A stretch of DNA of 64,000 nucleotides from Isoetes taiwanensis. Its lineage: Eukaryota > Streptophyta > Lycopodiopsida > Isoetales > Isoetaceae. Location of the stretch: contig JAJEKV010000002.1 of assembly GCA_021234155.1 (NCBI GenBank), positions 4,599,795-4,663,794 on the forward strand, in the 5' to 3' direction. A program made the position numbers and the translations under genes. The notes below the pieces were generated by a model. The model searched no databases. It saw only the letters and a program-made list of their open reading frames with translations, and had not been told where the DNA came from. Shown here one piece after another: positions 23,501 through 35,097 of the stretch. How positions within the stretch are numbered: the first letter of the stretch is position 1; each line of letters starts with the position of its first letter.

Positions 23501-24497
23501 ACAACGGGTGATTGTCTAGAATTCTATTACCGCAGCAAAAAACCCAAGGACTTTGAGAAATTACCTAGTCGGAAATTGTAGCAGGTTCAAAGATCTCTCA
23601 CAAATCGGCCCTTTTACAATATTAGAATAGATGCTTACCTAAAATGAGAAATTAAGGTTCAAAGATCTCTCACAAATCGGCCCCATCCTCAGGAAGGGAT
23701 TCGGCTTTGTAACCCATTCATCGTTGGTTTAGAACCCAATACCAATAAATTAGAATAAAATAGCATTTTTCACAATGGGTGATTGTAAAATGAGAACAAG
23801 TACCGACTTTGGATTTCTTCAAAGCGAGGTTCAAAGATTTGAACTTTCATAATATATGTGTCAAGGAAAAGGAAGCAAAGGGGGAAGGGAGAACAACTAT
23901 TGTTTTGATCCTGAAGGAAAGGATCTCCCAATGCTTTGTAACAACAAATGCACAACAACTTTGTATTTGAAAAGGAAAGGAACAACATAAATCTTCAAGA
24001 ACTTTTAAAAGATAGCATCATTTTTAGAGCACAACACAACGGGTGATTGTCTAGAATTCTATTACCGCGACAAAAACCAAGGACTTTGAGAAGCTAAGCT
24101 GGGAGGATGCTTACCTAGCTGGAAATTGTAGCGGAGTTCAAAGATCTCACAAATCGGCCCTTTTACATACTAGATATGTGCGTTGATTGGGCGGCCCATC
24201 CTCGTCAGGTTTAGAACCCAATACCAATAAATTAGAATAAAATAGCTTCACGTAAAATGAGAACAAGTATCTGACTGCCGGATTTCTTCAAAGCTTCAGA
24301 ACTCGCAATATATGTGTCAAGGAAAAGGAAACAAAGGGAGCGCTGCTATTGGATGCAAAAATGATGACAGGAATCGAAGGAAAACCAGGAACACTCTTCC
24401 GCAAGATATCCCGGTGCACACATAACTGCCTGTGACTTGGAATTTTCATGAATTTCTGAAGCCGTAGATGAAATCCAACGACAGAAACAGCAGCCAC
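20597..24497 (-). CDS. unrecognised multi-exon gene, C-terminal exons
   Basis: Splice consensus and phase identify minus-strand exons. An upstream exon (24497-24343, after tttgtgcag) encodes VSVVGFHLRLQKFMKIPSHR and SVPGFPSIPVIIFASNS. An exon at 21435-21357 encodes LVLGSKPDEDGPLSNLADIS, with a gtatgt donor. The next (21024-20938) encodes AWFSLMQHLSMWMCIIDAGP then KLEFPPDH, with donor gtgagt. The last (20670-20597) encodes TRQISALGGLLQVYSSTPSV, ending in TAG. The final three join in phase (A+GT, then G+GT). Between the first and the rest lies a tandem array that repeats the second exon about five more times, so the connection is uncertain and the copy near 21400 is assumed to be used. I do not recognise the family. 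The gene may be active with a repeat-bearing intron, or a decayed gene. Confidence 0.45.
21213..24342. repeat. 3.1-kb tandem array of irregular 444-770 bp units containing an exon
   Basis: The marker CACAACACAACGGGTGATTG occurs at about 21213, 21711, 22481, 23050, 23494 and 24030, giving unit lengths of about 499, 770, 569, 444, 536 and a final partial. On the minus strand each unit contains, with variation, a block encoding GSKPDEDGPLSNLADIS with a gtatgt donor, a CCAGCTAG/gtaagc donor-like site, and the strongly kept block at 21530-21710 (plus-strand translation NLQELLKDSIIFRAQHNG). Units differ by many small insertions and deletions, including small pieces of the unit copied elsewhere within it, for example near 22010-22140 and 23630-23760. 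Confidence 0.85.
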
Positions 24498-24499
24498 CT

Positions 24500-26420
24500 G
24501 CACAAAAATCCCACCTGGCAGCAACGTGGACACTCTAGAATTGCTTCAAAGTGTCCACTTGCGTTTGTGCAAACGTAATTATATTCCAATTTAAAACAAA
24601 ATTCTCCTCACAACCATTGAAAAATGTGATCAAACCAGCACTAGGGATGTTGAAGACCATTTCTTTAAAGCTCACACAAGGGGTTGTTGGGTCTGTTGAT
24701 TTTGTATAAGCAAATGTAGGGTCTATTGATTTCTGGATTGTAGTTACTAATTGAGAAATTTTCTTCTGCCTCAATTATGAGCAATCCCCCTGCTTCCTTT
24801 CTTATGTTGTGGTTCATTGGATGTATTATATCAAGGTTTTCCTTTATGAATGGATGAGGTTGACTTTGAGCCTACAATGGTTTGGGTCTAGGTTCTTGCA
24901 ATGATAACTAGTTTTATTACTTTCGTCTATCATTACTGATTGCCAATTCTTGGATTTGGTAAAGTTTTTTAATGTATTTGTATGTAGGGTGCACATGTAC
25001 CTAGATGTATGATTGTTTTATATATAGAGGGACGATTCTTGGTTGTGCACCGGAGCTATAGGGTTTCTAATTCTTACCCTTATGCAAACTACTTCATTCT
25101 ACCCTTTTGAAAGGGGGTCAAATCCCCATGTTGAGATGGTTCCAAAAGCATCAGAATATTCGAGACCATCATCTTTGAGTGGAACTGTCCTTTAATGTTA
25201 TAAATTATATTTGTTGCATGCTCTCACCTTTTTTAGTTGCCAGTTCCACTATGGTTGTTAGTTGATTCAATCCGCATTGTTATAAATTATATTTGTTGCA
25301 TGCTCTCACCTTTGTTAGTTGCCAGTTCCACTATGGTTGTTAGTTGATTCAATCCGCATTGCAGGAGGGAAATTGCTACTTTTAACTTTTTGCTCCTCGT
25401 TAATTCCTCGTGATTCTAATCCATCATGGTTTGAGTTTTTCTTTTCTTTATATTAGTTTTCGATGAGACCATTTTGGCAATCATGTTAGAAAGACAACTA
25501 TCATACCTACAAATTCTATTCGATTCTATTCTTAGATTTGGTCCATTAGCATTGCTATATTTGCATGTACCACCTCCCTATAAACCTTTTTCTTTGCTTA
25601 GTGGATAAAAACAATTTGTAATGAAATAAATAAGACACACCAAATCTTCAAGAATAGGTAGGATCTAGATCTTTGAAATAGTTAAATATCTAGCATGAGG
25701 GCCTAGTCGCACATGTTTGGTGGATTATGTTTTTTACGCTACATAGAGCTCCTAGCAAAAAGGATGTCGAACATCTTCCATGTGGAAGACTCTTTTAGTA
25801 TTTCTGTTGTCTAAGTTAACATGTTCGCTCTCATAGGATTAGCTATGCGTTAGTACAAGAACAAATACAACATTACTAGTAATGCTACAGAAAAAGATAG
25901 CATGCATCACATGAAACTAACAACATAGCTCTAGAATATGAAAGTGTCAAACTCGAAGGAAATTGACGAGAGCCCATTCTAAGAGGCTTAACAATTCTAA
26001 AAGGGCAAGGCAGGTTACCTAGCAAGAGGGGTTAGATTCTCTATCTAAAGATAAAATTTACCAGAATTCCTTTTGTGACAGGTGGTGCATGGAAGTCTTT
26101 ATGTTCATGATCATTTGCATAGTTTCAAGCCACAAGTTAGTCAGTTATGTCCTTTATGTATTAATGCTCGTGAGCCATAGTTTTAAGGCATAAGTTAGTT
26201 CGTTATGTTCTCTGTGTGTCTTATAGCAAGAAAAAAAGGAATATTAATTTGTGCTTTGAGCACAATTGGCGCCAGTTTGGATTTGAGTTTGACGCTTGTT
26301 TTCTAAGGGGTCATGTGGACAATTAGGGAATAGTATCGACAAATTATTTTCAAATATGTTACTTGTTCATTTTCACAACACAATCTATCAACTCTATCTA
26401 TGAAAGCTTCTTACTCATGG
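24500..26420. other. no gene recognised; 82-bp tandem duplication
   Basis: Apart from the tandem pair at 25196-25361, nothing is recognisable. The left part is probably intron or 5' region of the gene ending at 20597. Confidence 0.35.
25196..25361. repeat. 82-bp tandem duplication
   Basis: Copies 25196-25277 and 25278-25361 (start TGTTATAAATTATATTTGTT) are nearly identical, with a change in the T-run after CTCACC. No coding content. Confidence 0.9.
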
Positions 26421-26423
26421 ACA

Positions 26424-27401
26424 GGCCACCAAGCTACTTGGAATTCCTGTTGGCATTCAAGTTAACGCAAGAGCAACATGGAAAGAAATAATTAAGGGTT
26501 TAGAGAAACACCTATTTTGGTGGTCAACTGCAAAATTCTCTCTCGTTGGTCATTATAGTATCCCAATCAGTTCTCTACATTACCCATGTTTATATATATT
26601 TCTTGTACTGCATGTTTAAAGTACAGGAGCTCGTTGCAGTATTCAAAACTTCATATGGACTGGCGCTGAGGAGGATGTTGTAGTTAAATGCCCCTGTCTA
26701 AATCTTCCTCCCCAATGGGAAGGTGGTGGGGGTAAGATGGACTTCTTACTACAGAGTAAGATCCTCATCTCAAAATTCATTTGGAGGCTCCTGAATGGTG
26801 AAGATGACTCTCCGGTTCTACATCTTCTCAAACAGATTCTTGGTCATTATATCTCTTTGGGCAAGAAGGCAGTCAAACCAGTTCTTTCTTGGACTCAATT
26901 GCATCCTTTTGAGCCTTTTCCAAATGCGTCACCTTTTCTACGAGGATTATTGGCAGCATAGGATCAAACATCTATTTTGGTCATGTCTTATCTATCTATG
27001 CTCTCCTAGTTATTTCTTGGTGGTGGGTGGCATTACCGCTAGATCTTTCAGTTCATCTCCTTACACAGAGACAAATGGGTCCTAGCAGGCATCGTCTCTA
27101 TTCGAGCATGGTATGAAGGTTGTCGCCTCTTGTCATGACCTGTGCTCCAAGCAAGATTCTTGCTCTCATGTTGGGATGTAACTGTATGGGAGAAGGTAGC
27201 CGGGAACTTGCCTCTCATAGTGGAAGTTGGTGTCATGAAAAGGGTTTCGTGGGGTTGTCACGAGGATGTTCACAAAGACAAGTATTTTGTCCGCTCCATA
27301 TATCGTCTCCCCTTAGCTCCACGGCCTCTTTCACTGCCAAATGGATGGAAATTGCAGATCCTAGAACACATGTGGGCTCGTACATAGTGCTGGCTTTGTG
27401 A
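26424..27401 (+). mobile_element. LINE fragment (L1-type), reverse transcriptase C-terminal region
   Basis: Broken frames give the post-RT region of plant L1-like LINEs: TKLLGIPVGIQVNARATWKE near 26430, KFSLVGH near 26540, then ISKFIWRLLNGEDDSPVLHL near 26770. Bases 26600-27401 are about 80% similar by eye to 40905-41675, a second copy of the same family. Frameshifts and stops show it is dead, and it is truncated on both sides. Confidence 0.8.
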
Positions 27402-27860
27402 TAAATTGCTCCACCTAAAGTTTTTGTACTTTGGTGATAGCAGAGAAAACAAACTCTCGATCACAATTGATCTTTTCAAGAGTTTTGGTTTTGGAGTTTT
27501 GGTGTATCTCCCCCAGTATGTGTCAAAATCGAGCGATTCTTGGTGCGCTGGAAAGCTGACTTGGTGAGCTTTCCATCGGTCTATGGCATCAAGTACTTCA
27601 CTACAGTATGGCGAATTCCAGTACTTCCATTTTGGTCTTCATGGCAAGGCCTGGTGTGTTCTCTTCTTGTACTTTACCTTTTGAGTTAAGCTCTCATGTT
27701 TTAAAAAGCTCCAACTTTGCCTCATCTGGGTTGTCTTTTGCTTCTATTACAACCTCAACTAATAAGTCCGATTGCTTTTGTGCATGCCTTGTTGGTTTGC
27801 CTTGGAAGAATTTCCAATTGAACATAAGTTCCTAATAGGTTCCCAGCGATGGCGGGATAT
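27402..27860. other. unassigned stretch between LINE fragment and LTR
   Basis: Open frames at 27608-27835 have no recognisable domain. This stretch may belong to the host sequence or to an element interior. Confidence 0.3.
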
Positions 27861-28653
27861 TGATATGATAATGCTCGAGGAAGTGGCTATGGGGAGCAAG
27901 AGAACGAGAAAGAAAGTTAGAAATATTGATTCCAAAGCCTTGCAGCAAAATATCTATATTAAATTATCCCAATGGTTAATATAGGAAAAGATCTAAAGCT
28001 AATTAGGGGCGTTGAGTTAAAATTGGGCGTTTAATAAAAACAATGCCTTTAAAGTAATATAAGGCATCAAAGCCTTTTAAGAAAAGGCACGTCTTTCAAC
28101 GAACTTATAAATAGAGGCGGACATAGGACGACCGAGATAAGCGGATAGATGGGGGAACACCGGTGAACATCTAAGCGACATCTTGGACTAATACGGGAAC
28201 ACTTGGATGGACACATCGGCTCCACATCGGCTCTTCACCCAGACCAACGGCGACTTGCTTCATGATGATTTGCGGAATCGATCTGATCCATATACACCAC
28301 GCCTGCAAGAAGATCTGGTTTCCTAGAATCTCAATCTGATTTTCCTTCTGTGAACTCCTAGTGCGAATTTTGGTGAACTCTTGTGTTGAATTGATTGACT
28401 ACATGAATCTTCAATTCTTTTGGTGATTTCCCTAAATCCCATCCTACCTTATTCTTTAATATCCTTCTTTCCTTGAATTTGAGAAATTGCTAGATTGAGG
28501 ATTCTCTAATAGCTAAATTGTTTTTTCTTAAGCCTTTCCTATTCTAAAATTCAGTTTTTCTCGAAGATTTTCTTGCTCAGTATAGCCCGGTTGGGTCTTA
28601 TTTTTCTGACGATGGTTTTGCAGAATCACCCTGGAGATTACAGGTTTGTATCA
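27861..28653 (+). repeat. LTR (793 bp) of an LTR retrotransposon, 5'-LTR context
   Basis: It starts TGATATGATAATGCTCGAG and ends TTTGTATCA, so the termini are TGATA...TATCA, an inverted pair. The sequence TGGTATCAGAGC, complementary to initiator tRNA-Met 3' end, follows 3 bp later at 28657-28668, which places this as a 5' LTR in plus orientation. A TATA-like TTATAAATAGAG lies near 28105. The same LTR occurs at 40687-40808 plus 43500-43912, where a LINE splits it. Confidence 0.8.
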
Positions 28654-28656
28654 AAT

Positions 28657-28668
28657 TGGTATCAGAGC
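28657..28668 (+). promoter_or_regulatory. primer-binding site (tRNA-iMet complement)
   Basis: TGGTATCAGAGC is the standard plant LTR-retrotransposon primer-binding site, three bases after the LTR end at 28653. Confidence 0.85.
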
Positions 28669-28864
28669 ACGATTACGATCTCTTTAGAAACCTGTGGATG
28701 GAGTTTGAATCCTTGCGATAATTTAATTTAGTAGAGTTTAGAATTGTAGAGATAAGTAGCTAGAGAAGAAGATTTGAGTTTCTTTTGGAAACTTGTCGCA
28801 AAATCAGATCCATTATCTTTGATTTACATCCTCTACCGTGATACTTTTTGCTGAAAATTATTTG

Positions 28865-29000
28865 TGGCCATGTGTTAAGTTGCAATACAATGGCCATGTG
28901 TTAAGTTTGCATGGACTTTGGGAGCCTATAGTTTCTTGGATGAAGAAGAAGTCTGCATGGCCTTTGGGAGCCTATAGTTTCTTGGATGAAGAAGAAGTTG
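28865..29000. repeat. two short tandem duplications (about 25 and 46 bp)
   Basis: GGCCATGTGTTAAGTT occurs at about 28866 and 28892. A 46-bp unit starting GCATGG.CTTTGGGAGCC occurs at 28909 and 28955. Confidence 0.8.
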
Positions 29001-30000
29001 CAGATGTATCCCAAAACCCTTTCCTTGGCTGGTAGAGTGGAAGTGGTCAATTGCATCATAGCAAGTACACATCAGCAATCATCAGCATCATCAGCAATCA
29101 TAGCTGATAAAAAGTCTTATCTGGAATTGGAGATTGCAATGAGGCAGTTCATTTGGCAAGGATCACAGATGGTTGTCTTGCAGAATCCGGCCTTGCCCAA
29201 AAAACATGGAGGGCTGGGTTGTAAGAATTTGTTTCCTCAAGCTCAAGCTCTATCAGCCAAGTTGGTGTGAAGAGCTCTGTTCTCCCCAACAACATCTCCA
29301 GCTCTTCTTCTGACTAAGTACTGGGTTGAGGAAACTACTCTAACTGGTAGCCCCTCAACCCCTCATCAACTGCCTGACTCATCATTCTACCAACTTAATC
29401 CTAGTTCAAGTACCTCTATCATAATGAGGAGAATTATCGAGGCATGGAAGCAAGTGTCGAGATGCTTTAAGGCTTGCCTAGTACAGGAAACCTCGGATAA
29501 TTTTGGCTTTTTTTGGCATCAAAGTCTATAGCACATAGAATGTTGAAAGGATCCAATTATGACCATCATTGGGACATTTGGGGTCTTTCCATGGTTTTTT
29601 CCAGGTTTTCTCATTCCACCTTAATAATTCTAATGCCGTTGTGGAGATATTACCTATTAAAAAGCACATGGAGGGTGGGCATACGTAGGAGGTTCCACCT
29701 GATACTGTTGCACTTTCACACTAGGAGACTATAGAGGCACTTTACTGGGTAAAAACAGAGGTTATTGGTGTCAAAAGACGATTTTGGCTGACAATGATAT
29801 TTGGCAATTCAATCCAGAGCTCAAACCATATTTCCAAGAGAAGCTTGGTATTCACGAGGCTGCTAGATACTCATAAATTCTTCATGTTTTTGACTCCTCT
29901 CTCTATGGACCCTTGGAGCTGGATCAATTGATGCTCTTGCATACAGCTGGAGCTTATGCCATTTTATCATTTTGGATGGCATACTGTCTTGTTTGATATC
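28986..30000 (+). mobile_element. LINE fragment (L1-type), C-terminal RT region
   Basis: An open frame to 29270 reads TLSLAGRVEVVNCIIASTHQ, LELEIAMRQFIWQG and KKHGGLGCKNLFPQAQALSA. This is the classic region after the RT domain of plant L1 LINEs (SLAGR.., R.F.W.G.., ..KK.GGLG..). Downstream, IIMRRIIEAWKQVSRCF near 29420 matches the equivalent block in the LINE at 54.6 kb. Stops interrupt the rest. No poly-A tail is obvious. Confidence 0.8.
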
Positions 30001-30049
30001 TCTAGTATCCTATATTTATTTCTATCTATAATTGTTGTTCTAATTTAAG

Positions 30050-31200
30050 TCTGAACTCCTTCTTTTTGGAGCGTTAGTAGTTGGCTCATGCCACTACCTA
30101 TTTATGAGAGATTTTGATCCTTGAAATTTTGTATTACTATGTATTTTCGCATGTAATCTGACTTATATATATTCTTATAGATGGCTGCCTGACCGCTGAT
30201 AATTGGTGCCATCTCAGCCTTCTAAATTGCCACATTGGCACAATGAGCGGTACATTCTCGTCGTGGCAATTTGCCGCGATGGTCGAAGTGTTCGAGTTCA
30301 TGGTTCAAGGGATCGGCGTTCCGAACGCCGTTCGGTTCAACACGTTCGGGGGCATGCCACGCCCGAACTTTTGTTCCGTTCCAAATGTGCATGTTACCAG
30401 GAAAGCCGATTCGGAATAGCGTTTGTTAAGTTGGGAACGTTGTTCCCAACTATAAAATTTGTTTTGACCATTTCCTTCATCTTTTTTCTTATTTTTTCAC
30501 TTTTACTTTTGCAAATTTTGATTTTGGTACATTTTGGGCCTCGATATTCATTAATGTAACTGTGGCGTAAAAGCCCTTCTCCTCTCTTTTAGTTTCGAAA
30601 CGGTGGCCGCCATACACAGAACATCTCAATTCGGTTTCGATCAATCAGCAGAGGAGGAGAGAAGCAAGCAGCAACGCAGCCCTTCCAGTTCCAGTCAGAC
30701 TCTAGAGATTAGGTAGAGAGCAAGCAAAACGCCCCTTCTTTCCTTCTTCTTCATTAGAATAGGTAGTAAATGTCAGATCATTGTTGAAAACCGGCCGACC
30801 CGGCCGGGGGCCCGAAGTTTTGAGGCTACCATGCCATATATTTGCTATAATAGAAGATTTCTTTTTTATAATGATGGCTTAAGATATATTCGTCATAAAA
30901 GTTAAACTATGTGGTGTTTTTATGTTTATCTATAAGAATATGTAATACGGTAGAGCCTTATTTTCATTTGGCCATTATTATACATCACCCTTTGACATTT
31001 TAAAATTGAAAACTAGTTCAATAGGTTAATTAGCTCATGGGAACATCAAATCCATTTTCAAAATTTATTTTTTCCAAAGTTGGATGTTCCCCGATTCGGC
31101 GTGTTAGGTTAGGTTAGAAATTTGGGGTGCCGATCCAGGTTCGATTCGAGTTCAGGGTAACCATGGTTCAGTTCCCCTTCTAGTGTGCCTAACACCGTAA
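30050..31200. other. no gene recognised; GC-rich palindromic patches
   Basis: Short perfect or near-perfect palindromes occur, such as CGGCGTTCCGAACGCCG near 30313 and TTGGGAACGTTGTTCCCAA near 30431. A GA-rich stretch around 30645-30745 resembles a plant 5' UTR. No coding block was identified. Confidence 0.35.
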
Positions 31201-31201
31201 A

Positions 31202-32240
31202 CCACCAGGAGGTGGAAATTCCTCGAGTTTCCACTAATTGTTTATTTCAGGTAATTTTTGGGTTGTAAGTTTCTAGCGGCGCCGCTTATAGCGCCGCCAC
31301 AGCTCCTTTCTTAACCATCAAAATTTACATCAAAAGTTAAACACAGTTGCGACACTCAAATTCAGTGCACTAAGAACTTCATATTCTTATCAAATGAGTA
31401 TACAAATGTGGTCTCTTGCAGCTGTGTCCTCACTCGCCATAACTATAATCGAAGAAAGCTGTGGTCGAAGCTGTAATAAACATTTTGTAACAGATGTGAA
31501 ATCTCAAATACAAGCATCTGCCGCTTTTGTTATAGCATGTAGACTAAACTGCGCAAAGAAGGCAGAATCAGAACGAAGAAAGAAGCCCCAAAGTCTGCAG
31601 CAGCCCAAACCCTGTATCGGTGTATTCAGGCCCTTTTCTCTGAATCTTTAAAGCTGGACTAATCTTACAAAAACATGGAGTTTCATACGGCCGGATCTTC
31701 GAGCCACCACGAAAACAAGGAAAACATCAGTAAGTCATGATGCATTTAAACGAAGAACTCTACAGAAAGCACATAGAACCTCAAAATGACCTCCATCGCT
31801 TCATGGACAAAGAAATCTGCCAGATCACCGGTGCTTTGCCATTTTGAAAAAAAAAACTCGACAGAGAGGTAGCTCCAAGCAGCGGGATCTTGAAAACCAC
31901 GAAATCAGAACAGAGCATTCCTCTTTTTCAACAAAAGACAGCACATGATGCATCAATAGCTCCATTTCACCGATCTGTCACCTGTTTCCGCCATATCTGG
32001 CGTCAAGATCTCCATATCTGCAGCACAAGAGGTAAGATGTTAAACAAAAGATAGTGCAAATGAAAAAAAGACAAGATATACTGCAAGCGCCATAAAGCAG
32101 GACCTCAAAAATGTTGAAATGAGATCAAATGCCTCCAGGAACCGAGAGATCGCCATCGCCAAAGCTCGGAGCTCCGCCATAGCCGGAACAAAAAAATAGA
32201 ATTGAAAAAAGTGGCGCACGGAATTTCCACCTCCTGGTGG
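31202..32240. repeat. 21-bp perfect inverted repeat 1.0 kb apart
   Basis: The sequence at 31202-31222 (CCACCAGGAGGTGG plus AAATTCC) recurs as an exact reverse complement at 32220-32240. Similarity stops at both ends. These could be terminal inverted repeats of a small DNA transposon or remnants of an inverted duplication. No matching target-site duplication was noticed. Confidence 0.5.
31978..32180 (-). CDS. possible 38-residue protein, two exons
   Basis: A minus-strand ATG at 32180 opens a frame (ALAMAISRFLEAFDLISTFL). A gtcctg donor-like site follows base 32104. Joined to an acceptor (ttgtgctgcag) before 32017, it continues as YGDLDARYGGNR and stops at 31978. Intron length would be 86 bp. 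The same frame is open upstream to 32444 (GC-rich, SGPSRTDGWRIGRACASDLS), so the coding start is uncertain. The donor is weak and the family unknown. Confidence 0.25.
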
Positions 32241-32449
32241 ATAGGGGCCGCTGCCGGTTTCCAGCCGGAAACCCCTCAAAGGGGGCGGCTCCCTAGCACA
32301 TAGCCGGGCGACCTCTTGCGAAATGCGATGGGTCATGCCGGAATAGGCAGAGAGGAGGTCTGCACTTAAATCCGATGCACAAGCTCTTCCAATACGCCAC
32401 CCATCAGTCCGGCTTGGCCCCGAAATCCGTCGTCTTTTGCTCAAATTCT

Positions 32450-33255
32450 ATTATTTTCTTCTCTGTCACTGCATTCATTTGTCAGCTCTATTGGGCGATT
32501 CAGAGCATGCACAAAGAGCATGTATAGTTTTTGCATTTATCAACTCGTTCACCTGATCTGATGAAGCTGCCGGCAAATGGGAAGAGCAGACCTGGAGAAA
32601 AGAAACCCATTAAAAATTTCTGGGTAATAGAGAGCTGCTATAGCAAATGGGTACTCCATTGCCTGGTAGATTAAGGCCACAGCTATCCGGAACCTTCACC
32701 AATCATGGAATTTTTTTGTGGGCTTTTGATCTGGGTAGGTTTCCATTTGATTCATGACCTCAACTATTGTGGGCTTTTCCTTTCTTGGAAGTAGTAGACA
32801 ATAGCCGTAGCTACTAGAGATTTGGTATTGAGACAGGTAGAGGCAGAACCTATATGTTATCTGTCGTGCGATTGCAAGGGCATCTGTATGAAGTCATTTC
32901 AATTTAGATATGCAGGCATTTTTGAGATCATTGTTTTACCTCGGTTGTTGGCAATGCGGCATCAGTTGTGGTTGGTACAGAGCTTTTGTGGATTGAAAGC
33001 TTTCATTGGCAGATTTGTTGCCTTTAGCTTTGAAAATACAAAGTGTCTAATTAATCTTTCTGAATATCTGGATATAACTCAGGTCAGCTATGAGCTCTGC
33101 AGATACAAAATGTCTAGTTATTTTTCCAGCTTGAAGCATTGCCTGTTGATATATCTGCTATAAAAAAGAAAAGCCTGCAAGGAATGAAGGTTTGAATTTG
33201 ATCTTAACATTCCGGAGGATGTACCAATTATTTGCTACTCTTTTCATGTCTGCAG
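32450..33255. other. no gene recognised
   Basis: Short open frames lack recognisable domains. The stretch could contain upstream exons of the membrane-protein-like exons at 33256 and 33750. Confidence 0.3.
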
Positions 33256-33811
33256 CACTTCTGGCTGGCTGTCTTAATGGACTTCTTCATGGCAGCTACT
33301 GTGTTCACAATGTTAAAACTAACTGGTAAGGCTCACATCTGAATGTTGATTTTCGTCTTTTAACACATGTCAACAAGGGAAGGTGCAATTTGGTGACCAA
33401 TTGGCAAACAACAAATGTTGGATGTGTTGTTGATTTGTATGAATTCATCTTTTGCCCACAAAAGAAAACAAGAAGCCAGGAATGTTCCTATCAGAGTATG
33501 CTGCTCTCTATCTGAAGCCCTGATGTAGTGTCCCATGCCGAATTATGACCGGATGAGCAGATTATTATGTCCCCTCTTCACAAATAAGAAATCTATAACT
33601 TGGTAACATCTGGCCGATTTTACAGGTTAGCTTTTGCCATAGAGAAGTTGATTTTTTAGATTTCCCTTTTTGAAGTTTTCTAGTGCATGTTGCAGAGGCA
33701 ATGAACTTAAAAAGCATACCACGAATAGAAATATTATAAATGTTGTACAGCCAAATTTGTTGTCTATGCTTCTTACTTCAACGATACTTGGATCCTACTT
33801 GGGATATTATT
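33256..33811 (+). CDS. two exons of an unrecognised membrane protein
   Basis: Exon 33256-33325 follows a good acceptor (tcatgtctgcag) and ends at gtaaggc. It encodes FWLAVLMDFFMAATVFTMLK. Exon 33750-33811 follows ttgtacag and ends at gtatgc. It encodes KFVVYASYFNDTWILLGILL. Joined across the splice the codons fit (ACT G|CC AAA, giving KLTAKF), and the result is two hydrophobic spans. Neither upstream nor downstream exons could be assigned with confidence. The second frame of the same exons is also open, which lowers certainty. Confidence 0.3.
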
Positions 33812-34923
33812 GGTATGCAGCTAATGACCTTCTAGCAGCTGCCATAGATGCATGCATTTTTTGTCATTGAACACAGTTGGACAGAGGCTTTTTCAATCGC
33901 CTTTGCACAATTGATATTGACAATGGATTGAATCCGCAGTGTTCAGTTATTGTTGGCACAGTAAGAGCCTGAAGATGCATGGTGGTGGCCCTGAGATGGT
34001 TGGTGGAAGACCCTTGGATCGTGCTTATAAATGAAAAAATGTCCAGCTTGTGAGATCTAGATTTTGTGAAGTGCATTGAAAATACTCTTCCTTATGCATT
34101 TGCAACTGATACAGAGGCAGTTGCAACAATTTGGAGGGAGTTGCAACAATTTGTTGTATGCATTCAATATGCGAATGGAGGTGTTGGAGTTGTAAGCGCC
34201 AATCAAGCACCAATCTCCTCGCTTGCAAGTATGAACTTTAACATTTTATTGGCACTTTTGCATTATGTTTTCCGTAGGTCCAGAATGTTTTGCTCACAAT
34301 GGATGCAGGTGACATCAATCATTCTGGATTGTCCTTGCCGGAGTGAGAGGATTTAAGCACGAACTATGTATTGATTTTAAAGTCTTTGAGTGGGCAACCA
34401 TGGTATTTCAATGTGAAAAGAGTAAGAGAATGTAAGCAAAGCAGGTCTGTGTTATTTCTGTTCCCGCCATTCTCATCATTGTAACGCCTGTCTTTGAGCT
34501 TCAAATTTTGCTGTTACCATTCTTGGCAATATGTAACCATTCAATCTGTGTACCTAGTTAAAGCTCTCCGTTTACCTAGCTAAAACTCTATTTCTTCCAT
34601 TATTTTTACTTTTGAGAAAAATGAAACTCTCTGTAGCATTTCTCAAATGGATCTTTACATTTGTACATGCCCAAGGATTTAAACAGAAATTATGTTTGGG
34701 CTTCAAACTAAAAGCAAGAGACTGTGTTGAAGCTTCAAAACAGGCATTACTCTTGACCTCACATTCCCCTGCTTTGTGGTCAAAGTGGTCCGTGCGTAAT
34801 GTTGGTGAGCTTTATTTTTACCATATCCTTTTCCACATTGAAACGGCCAGTCGATAATTGCAAGCAGTACAATCAATTCCAGCGTAATATTGGGTCTTAA
34901 AGAGCTTCAGGTTAATCTTAATC

Positions 34924-35097
34924 TGATAGCCTGAGGAAATCCTGAAGGATGGAGGAAAGACAAGGACAGAAGCGTAAGCACCTACTAGCTCCTAGAGAGT
35001 GAACTAAGAAGAATGAGGCGTGACTATGGCTAATATAGAGTGCCATGTCAGCAACAAGTGATGACTCAGCATGCACAGTCATCATTATACTCTAACA
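34924..35097 (-). repeat. 3' LTR of the TR-GAG element
   Basis: 174 bp; plus-strand ends TGATAG...TAACA. It has G where the partner LTR has C, in the plus-strand context GCCAT(G/C)TCAGC. Confidence 0.9.

Noticed and set aside
21213-24342. CRISPR-like or satellite array
   Set aside because: Units are hundreds of bp, irregular and contain exon-like sequence; the source is a plant nuclear genome.
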